DNA from: Ligula intestinalis
Taxonomy: Eukaryota; Platyhelminthes; Cestoda; Diphyllobothriidea; Diphyllobothriidae
Length of the DNA: 64,000 nucleotides
Reading direction: 5' to 3'
Assembly: GCA_036362985.1 (NCBI GenBank)
Contig: JAYGXS010000003.1
Coordinates: 47,529,042 to 47,593,041 of the forward strand
The notes beneath the pieces are model-generated. The model saw nothing but the letters and a program-made list of their open reading frames with translations. It was not told where the DNA came from and searched no databases. Within the stretch, counting starts at the first letter, position 1. Each line of letters starts with the position of its first letter. The translations under genes were made by a program, and so were the position numbers. Of this stretch, positions 22,326-33,530 are shown one piece after another.

Positions 22326-24774
22326 ATTGTCTACCTCGAAATGCTGTATGACTCTTAAATTCTTACGGAGCTCTAGACTGTAATTTTTGTGATAATTTCT
22401 ATTAAAACATTGAACATATCAGATTGGCCAAACACACGTTATAACTTATTCGTCCTCAGGCCTATTTAATAATGAAAGTTGTGGGAGAGCCGCAAATTTG
22501 CCTAGTTATGGGTAAAAAGGGTGGTTGTCATTCGGCTAACTAAGCCAAACTTTCGCTCGCAGACGCCGTTGTTTCCAGCATTCAGGTTCCCGCCACTTAA
22601 GTTAAGCTACGCATTTTCCTACCTACATCTTGCCATGTTGTCTTACAGTGAAGAGATATAAGCACTACACACTGACAGATTTATCTACTTTCCTCCTTCG
22701 CATGCATGCCCCCAGCACGACTAAACTATGCATATCTTTGCTTCTGATATGCTCGAACATTCTTAACCCTTTACGTTTTCACTGAATGCTCACGAGGAAG
22801 GTATCACGTTCACTCGTACTTACTAGTTCATCAGTATATGGTCAGCCGTAGGAAGAAACGCTAGGAATGCTTCCCATGGATCTGCAGTAAGCTTCCATTA
22901 CTGCAATAACGAATAAACCAATCGATGAAAGCCATCCCGCTAAAACCTCTGCCCCATAGAAGCTGCGTTTTGAGGTATATCCTGACTGTGAGAATAAATA
23001 TGGAAATTCGATTTTGTCCGGGTGATTGTTGTGGAGGCTAATGCGGCCAATTGCAGAAATACAGAACAAAAATTTGCGGATAGTTTTTTTAATATTTACT
23101 TGCTTTCCACGCATCGCTAATGAGGACTTCGAGAAATGGCCCGGAAGCTGAGAGTGATTAACTACGCGCACCGACATTCAAAATGACTTCCCATCTGCAG
23201 GAATAGTTTGCTTCCAATTTACTGTACTTCGCAACAAGCGCTGTGCGGTGGGCCTTTTTTCACATACTGTTTAAGCTGCCATAAGTCACCATGGCTACCA
23301 GCATCGCCATTTCTAGAAATCGGACTTTTGAAGTAGAGAAGCTAACCAACATTTTTCACTGAATGCTCCCACCGGCAGAAGTTTCGGGTTTGCGTCCGTT
23401 TGGATAAAACGTTCTTGCCAGCTTAAAAAGACCATGAAAAAAACATGGTCACGCAAACCTTCAGAAATAGAACCTTCATTGAAAACATAGTAATATTTTT
23501 TCGTTTATATTCCCGATAAAAATCGGGCGTGCTAGACACTCGCCTGCCCTGTGGATACTTGGGACACCTTCAAACCCTGGTACGTGTGTATTCCTATCAC
23601 AGAGGCGATAATATCCACCTTACAAAACGTACCTATTCTACTATTAATGCAGAGCACGGACTTTTTGTATGAAATGATTGGCCTCCTTATATTTTGACCA
23701 ATAACGTTTATTTTCGAGTTGTACTTCCAATTATACTTCTGTAGATCATCGGCGTAGAAACACGTATGCCCTAAAGATTGCAACAGACCCAACTTAAACA
23801 ACTGAAAGGAAAAAAGTATCATAAAAAAGTTAACGAAACGAAACGTCGCTGCATAGAAGTCCAACTCCTCTTCAGGTGTTCAGTGATTTAATTAGGTCTC
23901 ACGACTTTTTCTCTCCAAGGACGTACAGTTTTGGCTTTCTTCAGGTACCGACCAAATAATCTTAGCCCTGTGACTAGGGAACTTACAGTCAGATCTTCAG
24001 TAATAGTGTTGACTTTCCATATTTTTCAGTTCAAAATAATTGATACTACTCCCGGTGCACAAAACAGCCCATGGTGAATGCCACTAGCATTGTAAATATT
24101 GGCTTCAGACTTACCATATGCCCTTTAACTTTAGATTACAGTTCCTTCTGACTTGCCAATTACAGGCGCTGGAGTTTTCCTCTACTAAAACCATGCCTTT
24201 GTCGCCCAGAAATTCACCCAATCGTGACCTGCGGAATTCTTCTCTAGAGAAGCACAATTAAAGTACGTCTGGACGAAAGACAGTAACAGGTCTGTCAGCG
24301 CGTACAATTCACTAAGACACGAATGGTCACATTTAGGTCACGCCTGAAATCGACCCATAATTTTGGCAAATACCTACATTTACAGACAAAACAAGGCATT
24401 TAGACACTCTGCTTTCTAATTGCCATAATGCTACACGGCGTTGGTGTTTGCTTGTGCGCATGTGTGAGCGATTAGACAGTACACTTTTCAGTCTTTCAAT
24501 TTCCTAACAAAATCAATTTCTAACTCGGAATAGATCAATATATTTGTGAGCATATAGATTTCGAGCTACATTTGATATGAATATTTAGTTCTACGTCCAC
24601 CAGCCACTGTGGGATAACCGCGTTATAGTCACAAGCCGCTATCAAGCAATCAGTAGTATAAACTACGTACTTACTGGTCATACAGCACAGGTACTAGGTA
24701 AAAGCTGTGTGGCAGCATGGTCAATCATTACGTAGGTTAAACTACTGACTGTTTAATGGCAGACCGTGAATATT
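22326..24774. other. Intergenic, no gene recognised
   Basis: Open frames at 22842-23177 and 23532-23864 on the minus strand (110-111 codons) have no recognisable domain and lie in AT-rich sequence. Confidence 0.4.
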
Positions 24775-25045
24775 ACCTGGTTATCCCGCAACGACTGATG
24801 GATTTCTGCCCAAATATTCGTATCAAGTTTCGGCCTACATACTGATCGAATCCGAGGCAAAAATTAGTTTCTGAGGAAATTAAAAGATGCAAAATTTGAA
24901 GACTGGAGTATCTACCAGAAAACACGCTGGGCATGTTGGAGGACCCTCTGATGAGCTGGACCCTCACAGCTGTGTCGAGCGGCGGCAGAATACCGACCAA
25001 ACACGTGTTTGGGCTTTTAGCTACTAATTGTGCTGTAATTATGGT
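24775..25045 (+). mobile_element. Hammerhead-bearing element, degenerate copy
   Basis: Follows the order of the element at 8512-8847: a TTCGGCCTAC segment, an AAATTAGTTTCTGAGGAAAT segment, then a decayed ribozyme and a TATGGTCAATAATCATGCA tail. No flanking duplication was found. Confidence 0.55.
24942..25016 (+). ncRNA. Decayed hammerhead ribozyme
   Basis: CTGATGA is intact at 24948-24954. Stem II is GCTGG (24955-24959) with CCGAC (24993-24997), which contains a C-A mismatch. The GAAA box reads CAAA (24998-25001), so the invariant G12 is lost, and the cleavage triplet is GTT. It is predicted to be inactive. Confidence 0.6.
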
Positions 25046-26646
25046 CAATAATCATGCAGACAGTACAGTCAACAAAATATGGCTTTTCTCCTGAAAAATA
25101 TTCTTCCCAAAAATCGTAGAATTTGGTTACTTAGCCGGTCGCTTACAGTCTCCTCCTTTCCATTCATCGGCTAACAAGTTGTTTCAACTGAAATAAAAAA
25201 GCGAACCAAACAATTTCCAAACATCCATTGCACTTTTTGAAAGGACGAATAATTGTACGTATTTTGTAGAAGAGTAGTTGGTGAGCACAGGTATGTTTTC
25301 TCATCGGCCCACTGCATTTATCTGGGAATGGGTTACATGTTAATAAAACGGTCAATAATCTTTGGCTTTTCTTACAAGCGAGTCATGGGAACCGGGAGGG
25401 AAGAGAAGGATGGTTAGGCGTGTAAGGTTTGGTGGAGCCAGTATAGGGGAGCAAGGGGAGGGGAGAGGGAGGGGGGAGAGACGAAGAGAGTGCGGACGAG
25501 TACATGCAGCTAAGTGGCTGTGAGACATTGAGCTTGTAGGAGAATTTTTGCGCACAAAACACTGGCTTCCTCAGCCTTATAGCGTTATTTTGTTTCGCCC
25601 TACTTTCAGCACAATATCTAGGCGACAGCAAAGGCGTGCATTTGGCCAGATTTCTGTGACATGAGGTCTCAACTTGCAGGGATTTTTCGCAGCAGTTAGC
25701 CTACTGGCCATTCATTTGGTTTTTGGTAATAACTGCATATGTGACTATCTGTTTTTTTGCTTTCGTTGTGGATTAACTTTTGATCTCATACGTTGATTTC
25801 CGAACCGAACAGTTTAAATCTCGCTGTGGCTCCTCATGGAAAGATGCGTTTGACGAATCAACTGTTTTTGGTTAGTATATATTACTGTCACTTGAATGGG
25901 TTTGTAAATGTGGATAGTGCACTTAAATTGACTGAGTGGAAACCTAACAATGATTACGTCACACAGCCCGCAATCGGGAACGCATGCCCCAGCTGTTGGA
26001 GTATGCCAGTTCGAATGCCCAGCGCCACTGACTGGGCTCGTGTTGCCTTCGTTTGCTTAGCCTTGTACGCTGCGCGCTCTTGTCCTTTCTCACGCTCGCT
26101 GTCGACTCAACGCGCGTACGCTTGAGGCTAATCGACATTCTCGCTTCATTTGATTGGCTGTAGATGACAGAGCATTCATCTCGCAGTCAAGACCTCAAGA
26201 CAAACACAACTTCAGTGACACACCTGGCGTGCAGACATAGATGGCAACTGGCAGCCTTTATACAATTCATTTTCCCGGAGTAAAGCTGTCCCAGTTTATC
26301 CCGTCTTCCATGACCTGTGATTTGCGAAATCTTCTGGTGTCGACACCCATAACAGAGAAGTATCCACGACTAAATTGCAGTTTCGACAATACGGTCCTGT
26401 CGTTTTTTGGTTGCAGTAATGTGTGTTACTGCAAAGAACCTATGTTAGTTCAAAGCATATAAATCACTTTCCGGCGTAGCTTATTCAGGCAAACAGCAGG
26501 CCCGAAAACAAAAGGGAAATCAGGCTGCTCGTGCCAAAGCAAAACAAGTTTTTTAAAAAATGATTTTCCCCAAGGTTCTGCTGCGTTCTATTACTTTGCC
26601 TTTTAGTGATATTTTGCGTGTGGGCACTAGTAAAACTGACCAATGA
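25046..26646. other. Intergenic, no gene recognised
   Basis: Short open frames only. A G/A-rich tract at about 25446-25486 has several runs of three or more G on the plus strand and could form a G-quadruplex. Confidence 0.4.
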
Positions 26647-26659
26647 AATAGAAGTCATC
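26647..26659 (+). repeat. Target duplication, left of PLE
   Basis: AATAGAAGTCATC, repeated exactly at 27491-27503. Confidence 0.85.
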
Positions 26660-26736
26660 CAATACAAGCGAACATCCGTGTCCCAGGGAGCAATTGAGAA
26701 GAAGAAGAAGACTCGATCGCTGGGACAATATGTTTA

Positions 26737-26786
26737 TTCGCCTGACGTTTCGATATCCGTCGCGGATTCGTCATCAGAGACATGAG
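26737..26786 (-). ncRNA. Hammerhead-like motif in forward pLTR
   Basis: On the minus strand CTGATGA is at 26777-26771 and GAAACGTC at 26751-26744, with an ATCCG/CGGAT hairpin between. It mirrors the motif at 27404-27447. Stem III would be AC/GT with no loop, so a single molecule is unlikely to fold actively. Confidence 0.4.
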
Positions 26787-26867
26787 TAGCAGAAAGGTTA
26801 AGTATGCACAGACGTTTGCAGTATTTATAAGACAGTCATTACTGCAAGCATACAGCGACAATCAACG

Positions 26868-27300
26868 TTAATTGCCTTCTTGTGCGTGGACTACTTGTTG
26901 GACGGCACGCGGGCTCTGACCTGTTGAACTTTCGTCACGGGCGGTGAGCTCGGGCATGATGATTGCTCGGCCGTCGGGCTCCCCGGTGTTGGCGTACAAT
27001 GAGGTGGTGGCCTGCCCTTTCATCAAATGACGGCTTGCTTTGGCCACATTGAATCTCAGGATTGAATATGGATTGGGAAAATCGTTGCACTTGTTGATGG
27101 ATTGGGGGCCCGTGAACCATGACTCAAGTAGTTCTCGGCTCACCCGATTGTCACCTCTTGCGAGAATTTCGGCCTCATCAAATTTGAAGGTGTGGCCGGG
27201 TCTCGTCGAATGAGCCGCAACTTGAGAATTGGCATCATTTCACCGTACTGCAGCCGCGTGTTCGGTAATTCGCGTCTTGAGAAGTCTGCCAGTTTCTCCG
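26868..27300 (-). pseudogene. PLE GIY-YIG nuclease fragment
   Basis: From 27300 downward the peptide begins GETGRLLKTRITEHAAAVR and hits a stop, then NDANSQVAAHSTRPGHTFKF, DEAEILARGDNRVSRELLES, WFTGPQSINKCNDFPNPYSI, and a hydrophilic tail ending HAQEGN at 26868. This is the C-terminal half of the PLE endonuclease: helix R and H, the DEAEI block and the catalytic-region RELLESWF. The N-terminal GIY half and the whole RT are absent, and the junction with the inverted pLTR falls inside the Y-x-G-E-T motif. One in-frame stop is present. Confidence 0.75.
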
Positions 27301-27403
27301 ACAAGAAGGCAATTAACGTTAATTGTCGCTGTATGCTTGCAGTAATGACTGTGTCCTATAAATACTGCAAACGTCTGTGCATACTTTACCTTTCTGCTAC
27401 TCA

Positions 27404-27447
27404 TGTCTCTGATGACGAATCCGCGGCGGATATCGAAACGTCAGGCG
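27404..27447 (+). ncRNA. Hammerhead-like motif in inverted pLTR
   Basis: TGTCT (27404-27408) can pair with AGGCG (27443-27447) as stem I, with two G-T pairs. CTGATGA is at 27409-27415; the ATCCG/CGGAT hairpin follows, with mismatches next to the core; GAAA is at 27435-27438 and GTC at 27440-27442. The order and boxes are those of a type I hammerhead. Stem II is imperfect and stem III has no loop, so activity is doubtful in a monomer. Confidence 0.45.
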
Positions 27448-27490
27448 AATAAACATATTGTCCCAGCGATCGAGTCTTCTTCTTCTTCTC

Positions 27491-27503
27491 AATAGAAGTC
27501 ATC
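27491..27503 (+). repeat. Target duplication, right of PLE
   Basis: AATAGAAGTCATC, identical to 26647-26659. Confidence 0.85.
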
Positions 27504-28686
27504 GTCGCGTCTTGAACGTATCAGAAATGTACTGTTTGCTGGTTATGGGTCAGTACAGGACTGCACCCTGTAATGCATTTATTTTCCGCGATAGTTGAAT
27601 GAAAAGGGGCCACTGAAAAGAACTTAAAGTGACTAACTCACTAGTTAGTGCCTTAAAGTCAAAGTACCTGGTACGCGACACGCGGGTTTTAATGACGGAT
27701 GGCCAACGAAAAGTTCCGTTCTAATCCGCAAGGTCTTAAAATATTGACTTGATTGTTAACACCAGGGAAACCGCGTGTCTCGCACTATATAGAAGGAAAC
27801 AACTCCTGGTCGCCTGAACAGCAGAAAAGGGATCTCTTTTATGCTGCTGAGTTAACTGATTCTATAACAACGAAATTTTCATTTTAGTGGCTAGGCGAAA
27901 ACCAAGGATCGCAGGTCAGATCATAACTAAGTGATCAGATTCTAGTCATTATTAGGAACCACAGAGGGGAAAGTAGGGTGAAGGGGTGCGGTAATTAGTT
28001 CATCTCGCCCATCGTCCTTGTCTCGCGTTTTGTTGGAAGGTCATGAATACATGACGAAAAGGAATTTTAAAACTGTTTCCAGTTAATTAATACTTGGAAC
28101 TTGCTTCATGCCTGGTTGGCTTGGTCTTGCATGTCACTCTTTGTTTTACTCGATGTTAAACAGAGCTCCGCCAACCTGGTCACTGTAAACTCTCATTTGT
28201 AAGGTGCCGTCTGTTCTTCCGCATTCCCATTTAGCTTCGTACATATTGCCCATTTTGTCCGCCCTCAAATTTGCATTCTCGCTTTCCAGATGTCTTGTCA
28301 TCAATAACACACTGCCCCTCCTCCCTCCCCTTTTTCATACTAAAGTGCTGATAAATGGCAGATCTCCTTGTCCCTAACTCCTCTTATTAACAGTCACGCA
28401 CTATTTTATATTCTTATCTCGCTGCCAAAGGCAAACTGCTGGTGTTGCTCATGACCGCCACAACCAAGGCCTTCCTCTCGGTTGCAGACATGTTCAGTTT
28501 TCTTAAATACACGTTGCTTTTATAAATTTGGGTAGTTAGTATCCGAGTAGCGGAATTCTCGCAAACTATACCGATTGCAAGTGTGAAGAGACTCGCGAGT
28601 TGATCATCAGTGATCAGTCATATTGCTTGCCAGAAAAAAGCCTGAGATCATACTTCTCAGCGTGCACTGGTACGGACGGCTTGTAT
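27504..28686. other. Intergenic, no gene recognised
   Basis: No coding or repeat assignment made. Confidence 0.4.
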
Positions 28687-29033
28687 GGCCGCCTAAACAG
28701 GACATGGAAGTAGAAACCGACCACAATTAACATGCGGCTTTGCGCCAAATTCCGGGGCAAAAATTGGCTTGAGAAAAAGGTGAGGGCTAGTGTTAAGTTT
28801 TGGAATCAGGTTTAAGTTTGGGGTTAGGGTTAGGATCCTGTTAAGTGTTAAGGCTTGGGTTCTTTTCAACTGTAGGATTTAGGCTCAGGGTATGGCTATG
28901 GTTAGGATTCCAATTGCAGTTTATTTGTATGCTAGGAAAAGAAACGGGAATATGTCCCCTTCCTGAAATTTATTGCAGTCACTTATTTTAAGTGGGTGGG
29001 GCCTTCGTATTCCTGCATCCTGTTTAGGCGGCC
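28687..29033 (+). mobile_element. Family F: MITE-like element with 16-bp TIRs
   Basis: GGCCGCCTAAACAGGA at 28687-28702 and its exact reverse complement at 29018-29033 bound a 347-bp non-coding unit. The core (about 28780-28910) is rich in GGTTAGG and GGCTTAGG-like units. Related degenerate copies lie at 9980-10318 and about 60820-61230. No obvious target duplication flanks it. Size and non-coding content fit a MITE; the superfamily is unknown. Confidence 0.6.
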
Positions 29034-30364
29034 GCGCACGTCACCCTCGCCTGAGCAGAATCTGTTTTAGGACTTCCGTTATGGGCTGACACAGAGATCG
29101 CACTTCAGGATGTTACAGTGCCATCGGCCAATAGGCGGGCAGGCTAGTTGACTTCCCTTTCTCGCACACATTCTTTTAAGCTTGCCAGCGTAACGCTCGC
29201 GGCAGCTGCGGTCGTGTGCAGGCGCGGTAAGCTGGATAAATAGGAAGCCAGCACTTCAAGTGAATGCTGCTGTTTGCCCTCCGCTCCCCATGCCAACTTG
29301 ACTTTGGCTTGGGATTGGGAGAAGGAACTCCTCAATGCAGAAGCAGTTGCGCAAACGCAGAGGTGCTAACTGTGACAGATTCTACATTCAAGACCTTCCA
29401 TCCAAACCCATGAATGCCCTACGGAACTCCCTTCGGAACTGTATTGTTTTAGCGAGGCATGGTACTAGCTGCCCCTCATAGTACAGATGCTCACACGTTA
29501 TGTTTCCTGGGGAGTTAGTGTGAGGAAATGGGAACTGGCACCCCCTGAAATTTAACTGAAGGCTGTCTCTTATAATGGGGCATGGCTAACGCCTATTTCA
29601 GGCCTTTTAGCTCTCTTTCCATGGTCTGCTCACTTAAGCCACTGACCTTGTAGCGCCGGTGCCAAGCCTGCAAACCATTACGTGAGTGGCCCCACTATCT
29701 ACTTAGGGGCAGCCAATCACAGGTGTGGCAGACTGCTATTGACCAACCACTTGATCAAGCGGCCAGTGACTCACTCTTGCATGACAGTTGTGCATTCACG
29801 TCCATAGCACGCTAGCAGACAGACAGACGCAAGCGCAGGGACCCGGGCCTGCCACGTGTCAGGGCTTCAGACCACCACTGAGTTTCTGCATACAATAAAC
29901 AGCTCCTATTGCTTTGACCCCTTCTCTCCCCATACAGGACTGGGCGTGATAATTGTAGTGCTCTGAGCACACTCATGACTTAGACTCCTATAACCTTGCC
30001 TTATAAAGGATGCATTAGGACGGGACCATTTTAAGAACAGTAGAACCGATCAACAGTGTGGTGTCCTAGCCAGACTACATGCGGCAGTTGCACATCAACT
30101 TATACAGTTTATTCTGCAACGAGGCTGATTTTTAAGTGCATAAGCACCTAAATAGGACAGAGTGTATGTCCGCCAAGAGCCCTATGACAGGCTTTCCTCC
30201 ACGCAAAAACTCACATTGGTTCTAGGACACTTTATACAGTTACTGAAATTCATTACAAAAAACCACTAAGACAATCGTGGATATTGACACTTGAGGCATC
30301 GACCCCTCCCTTCTTCTCCCCAAAAAGACTTCTGCCCTGTACTTGTACAGGTGCGGGGGCCCTT
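29034..30364. other. Intergenic, no gene recognised
   Basis: Moderately GC-rich with no coding match. A CATACAATAAACAGCTCCTA segment near 29890 could be the polyadenylation region of an LTR-like repeat, but no partner copy was found. Confidence 0.35.
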
Positions 30365-30384
30365 GGGGGGGGGGGGGGGGGGGG
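30365..30384 (+). repeat. G20 homopolymer
   Basis: Twenty consecutive G, followed by GGAGG-rich sequence to about 30408. Strong G-quadruplex potential on the plus strand. Glycine- and proline-rich open frames across it are artefacts of composition. Confidence 0.9.
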
Positions 30385-30408
30385 TGGAGGAGTAGGAGGA
30401 GGAGGGCG

Positions 30409-31394
30409 TGAAAGTGCAGGACACGTCGGACCACTGGGTGCGCGCGTTGATGTCAGGGCATACTCTGGAGGGTGCGCGTAGGTGCTGCACGCGCAAGAGC
30501 CAACGCAGGCACAGGTGTTGCAGCGCGTCAAAGGTACACACTAGCAAATGTCGCGACACAGAGGGGGGTTACATGTGGCGTAATGAAGCGCTTCAACTGG
30601 CCTGCTAGAAGGAAAAACCGTACAGTGCCCAACCGCCGGGTGAAGAGCCCAGCAAGGGTATAAAAAGAGTCGGAGGCAGACGAAGGAGCAAGACGGGTAC
30701 AATGATGACGATGACCGTAAGGTTATCCAGTGGAAAGAGGAGAGGAGAATAAAGCCAGGGATGTGTCGTATGAGGCCAAATAATCAAATTAGGAGATTTG
30801 GAAGCAAGAATCAGAGCGGCTTCGTCTTCTTCTAGTTAGACACTTATGAATTTTCTTTGGAGGAGTTACATGTATTTTTTAAATGCAGTGAATGAAGTTT
30901 AGTACGCAACAACGAATCAGAAAACGGAAACCAACTAGATGTTACATTGGACTGGTCAGTCACTTAAATCTAGTCTTTTAAACATACATATAGCCCTTAT
31001 TAAAATTATGTCTCCTATTTCGTCATCTTAGTAGTCTAGTTTAAATCTAAAAGTTGAGATAATGTGCTATCATGCGTGACATAAGAATTATAATACAATC
31101 AAGAGAGTTAGAATGATGGTTGTCTTGAATTCGCGCAGACGGATAACTAGAGGGTCCCAAGGATGACCCTGTTACAGTTTCCTTATACTGACGAAGAGGA
31201 TCTTCATCCAGAAGTGTGGCACGTAAAAGGACATCGGCAATGGCCGCAACAATAGCTCCGCCATGGAAAGCTTCCTCCACCCTGCCGCATGATTTCAGCA
31301 TCCTCTTCCTTCATTTCGACCGTCTTGCTCTCCCACGCAATCTCAGTCTCATTGAATTATCGCAGGGGGTTAAGTAAGATAAACCGTTTCTCAG
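30409..31394. other. Intergenic, no gene recognised
   Basis: No coding or repeat assignment made. Confidence 0.4.
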
Positions 31395-31570
31395 GCCTGG
31401 TTCCTTGGGAGAAGACAAGTCATGGGAGGCCAAAGTGATAGGAACAGTATATTCTGTACAGAAGGAAGTGGAGAGTAGTCAGGAGGAATTTGACTGTCAG
31501 AAAAGTGGGCACCCGCCGGCCACAGCGCCGCGTCTGAAGTGATGAGAGCTTAGGGGATTGCCGGAAGCCC
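31395..31570 (-). repeat. Family B repeat
   Basis: Contains GGGAGAAGACAAGTCATGGG, AGGCCAAAGTGATAGGAACA, GTATATTCTGTACAGAAGGA and a TTTGACTGTCAG block in the family order. Confidence 0.55.
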
Positions 31571-32139
31571 AGCGCATGCTTTGTTCCTGCAGCCAATTAG
31601 GAAGTACTGCACTCTGGTTGAGTCGAGTTCTTAGACGGCTTATGCCAAGACTCGCGGTAGTGGCTCGACCTTGAGACGGACGTAGGCAGTCGGCGCATGT
31701 GTACCCGTTGGCAGCGGATCTTTAAATTTCGGACGCCAAAGAAGGGTAGATTTAGGGGTTTAAAAAGTTTATAATATTAAATATTTCAGAGCGTACTTTG
31801 TCCAGTCAAGCAGCATCGATTCTGTGTTTATTAATGGCTCTCGTGAAGCATGTAGCTTAGTTCACAACCATTGCATATTTTTGTTAACCCCTATATAGCA
31901 TGAGGGAAAATGTGGGTGGATTGATCCAGTCTGTATAGAACTTATTCTACCTTCATTCAGCCAATCATAAACCTGACTACCAGTTGAGACTGCAAGCACA
32001 AACATGCGATCGAGTACGGCTCAGATGGCCAGCAAAGACAGGGTCTATGAAATGGGTCATAAGTACTTCATTAAAACGCAATTCCTAAGTGCCTCGCCAC
32101 TTGTCATTTTCCCTGTGAATAATCTGGTCTTCCTGACGG

Positions 32140-32235
32140 TCTTGACACCGGGCACAGGTAAGTGGGGGAAGACAGAGAGTGCGATAAATGCAGCGAAAGT
32201 CTCATTTCACTTTCACACGCAAGTCACCGTCCCTG
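32140..32235 (+). repeat. Family D repeat fragment
   Basis: A TTGACACCGGGCACAGGTA block followed by GAAAGTCTCATTTCACTTTC and CAAGTCACCGTCCCTGCG, shared with fragments near 33.43-33.53 and 49.91-50.0 kb. Confidence 0.4.
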
Positions 32236-32374
32236 CGACATCCTGTTGTGGAGCACACGATGAACATAGTCGAACACAACCATCGAACTGTTAGGACGGC
32301 TGAATGACAAAACGAAAGTCAGGCTGAAATGGTTTATTACGTGGAGTTAACGGAGCAAACCTTTATCAGTACGA

Positions 32375-32600
32375 TCTTCAAATCCGCTTCCCTAGGAGGA
32401 GAGAAGTCATGAGAGGCCAGAATGGTAGGACCACTTTATTCTGTACAGAAGAAATTGAAGAATAGGTAGTAAGGGTTTGGCTCCTGGACGAGTGCAGTCC
32501 GGCTGTTAAGGCGCCGGCATCTGGAGTGTCAGAGCGAGGAAAGTCATCGGCGTAAGTCCCTGTCTTAATCGGCCTTCAGAGCCAATGCCTAGACGGCTTC
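32375..32600 (-). repeat. Family B repeat
   Basis: Contains GGAGAGAAGTCATGAGAGGC, CAGAATGGTAGGACCACTTT and ATTCTGTACAGAAGAAATTG in the family order. Confidence 0.55.
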
Positions 32601-33136
32601 AGGCCAGACTACTGACGCAGATATGTTACGAAGCATCGAGGTCATTCGACTAATACGTCAGTGTCATTGGGCAAATTGAGGTCAGCCTTATAATGTGGCG
32701 TTGTATGCGGACTTGGGCCACAGCGGGAGATCGAACTTTGGTGCAGGTTTTGGTCACCAAAGTCGGGTGACCTGTGGCGTCACCCGTTAGGAGGAAGTAG
32801 GGCTGTATAACCACTACACGCTCTTCCTTAATGTTGTCTTTATGGCACTCCCACTGAGCTAGGATCCGAGCCGCCCACCCACGTGGTTATGATTTTCTGT
32901 TTGTGTTGACCCACAGTGCATGGACCTACGTCCTTGTAGTGGGTCGTTGCCTGGTCGTTGTCTGACTTTCCTCTCGTGATCTCAATCTGTCTGGACCTCA
33001 TGGTCGTTGCGAGTGCCACTAGACACAGGCCACCTACGTTGTCCATCAATGGTGTTGAACCATACGCTATCCATCCACACACTGTCCACCCGCATTGTGT
33101 CCAACCAATCATAAGCCGATCTAGCCAATGGACCCG
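32601..33136. other. Intergenic, no gene recognised
   Basis: No coding match. It has short internal echoes such as TCCATCAATGG and TCCATCCACACACTGTCCAC, which do not form a clear array. Confidence 0.35.
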
Positions 33137-33160
33137 CTCTCTCTCTCTCTCTCTCTGTCT
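33137..33160 (+). repeat. (CT)n microsatellite
   Basis: About 24 bp of CT units with one GT interruption. Confidence 0.8.
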
Positions 33161-33399
33161 CCTGGCCTAACGGCTCTTAAGCCTCACTTGGAATAGCGCC
33201 TCACGCACGGCGGTCGTGACGACGCCGGCCTCACGGTCGGACGCCTTGCAAAACCAATTGGCGACTTTCCCCTTCCTCTCTGTAAACAATAGAATGTTCC
33301 ACCTACTGTCGCTATTCCACTGTCTTCTATTCAATCTACGAAGGAACCAGAGTCTGAATGATTGTAGCTGTTAGGGTTAACCGCCTTACCCTTAACTCC

Positions 33400-33530
33400 T
33401 ATATCCTCTCTCATCTCCGGTCTTCTTGCCTTTGTTTTGACACCGGGCCCAGGTGGGGGACTAGGGAGAGTGTAAGGCAGAACGCGCAAGTCGACTTTCA
33501 TCCTAATGCAGAGCAAGCCACCATTCCTGC
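33400..33530 (+). repeat. Family D repeat fragment
   Basis: TTTTGACACCGGGCCCAGGT, AGTCGACTTTCATCCTAATG and AGCAAGCCACCATTCCTGCG are in the same order as the other family D fragments. Confidence 0.4.

Larger units (their letters stand above)
26660..27490 (-). mobile_element. PLE insertion with inverted pLTRs and 13-bp duplication
   Basis: A clean insertion. On the minus strand, the head arm (about 27490-27300) is an inverted pLTR, then the GIY-YIG fragment, then the forward pLTR (about 26880-26660). The two arms are nearly identical over about 190 bp, starting from a shared GAGAAGAAGAAGAAGACTCG end. Internal landmarks of both arms are CCCAGCGATCGAGTC, GAATAAACATATTG, GAAACGTCAGGCG, CTCTGATGACGAATCCGCG, GTTTGCAGTATTTATA-type and GGCAATTAACGTTAATTG-type blocks. 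The forward pLTR extends about 35 bp further (a TCCCTGGGACACGGATG segment). High arm identity suggests a recent insertion. Confidence 0.9.

Noticed and set aside
28815..28860. Telomere or interstitial telomeric array
   Set aside because: Only two or three TTAGGG-like units lie in otherwise irregular sequence within a TIR-bounded element.
29040..30000. Solo LTR
   Set aside because: An AATAAA with an LTR-like context was seen, but no second copy, terminal TG/CA pair or flanking duplication.
30240..30608. Several overlapping Gly/Pro-rich open frames
   Set aside because: Produced by the G20 homopolymer and its G-rich flank on both strands.
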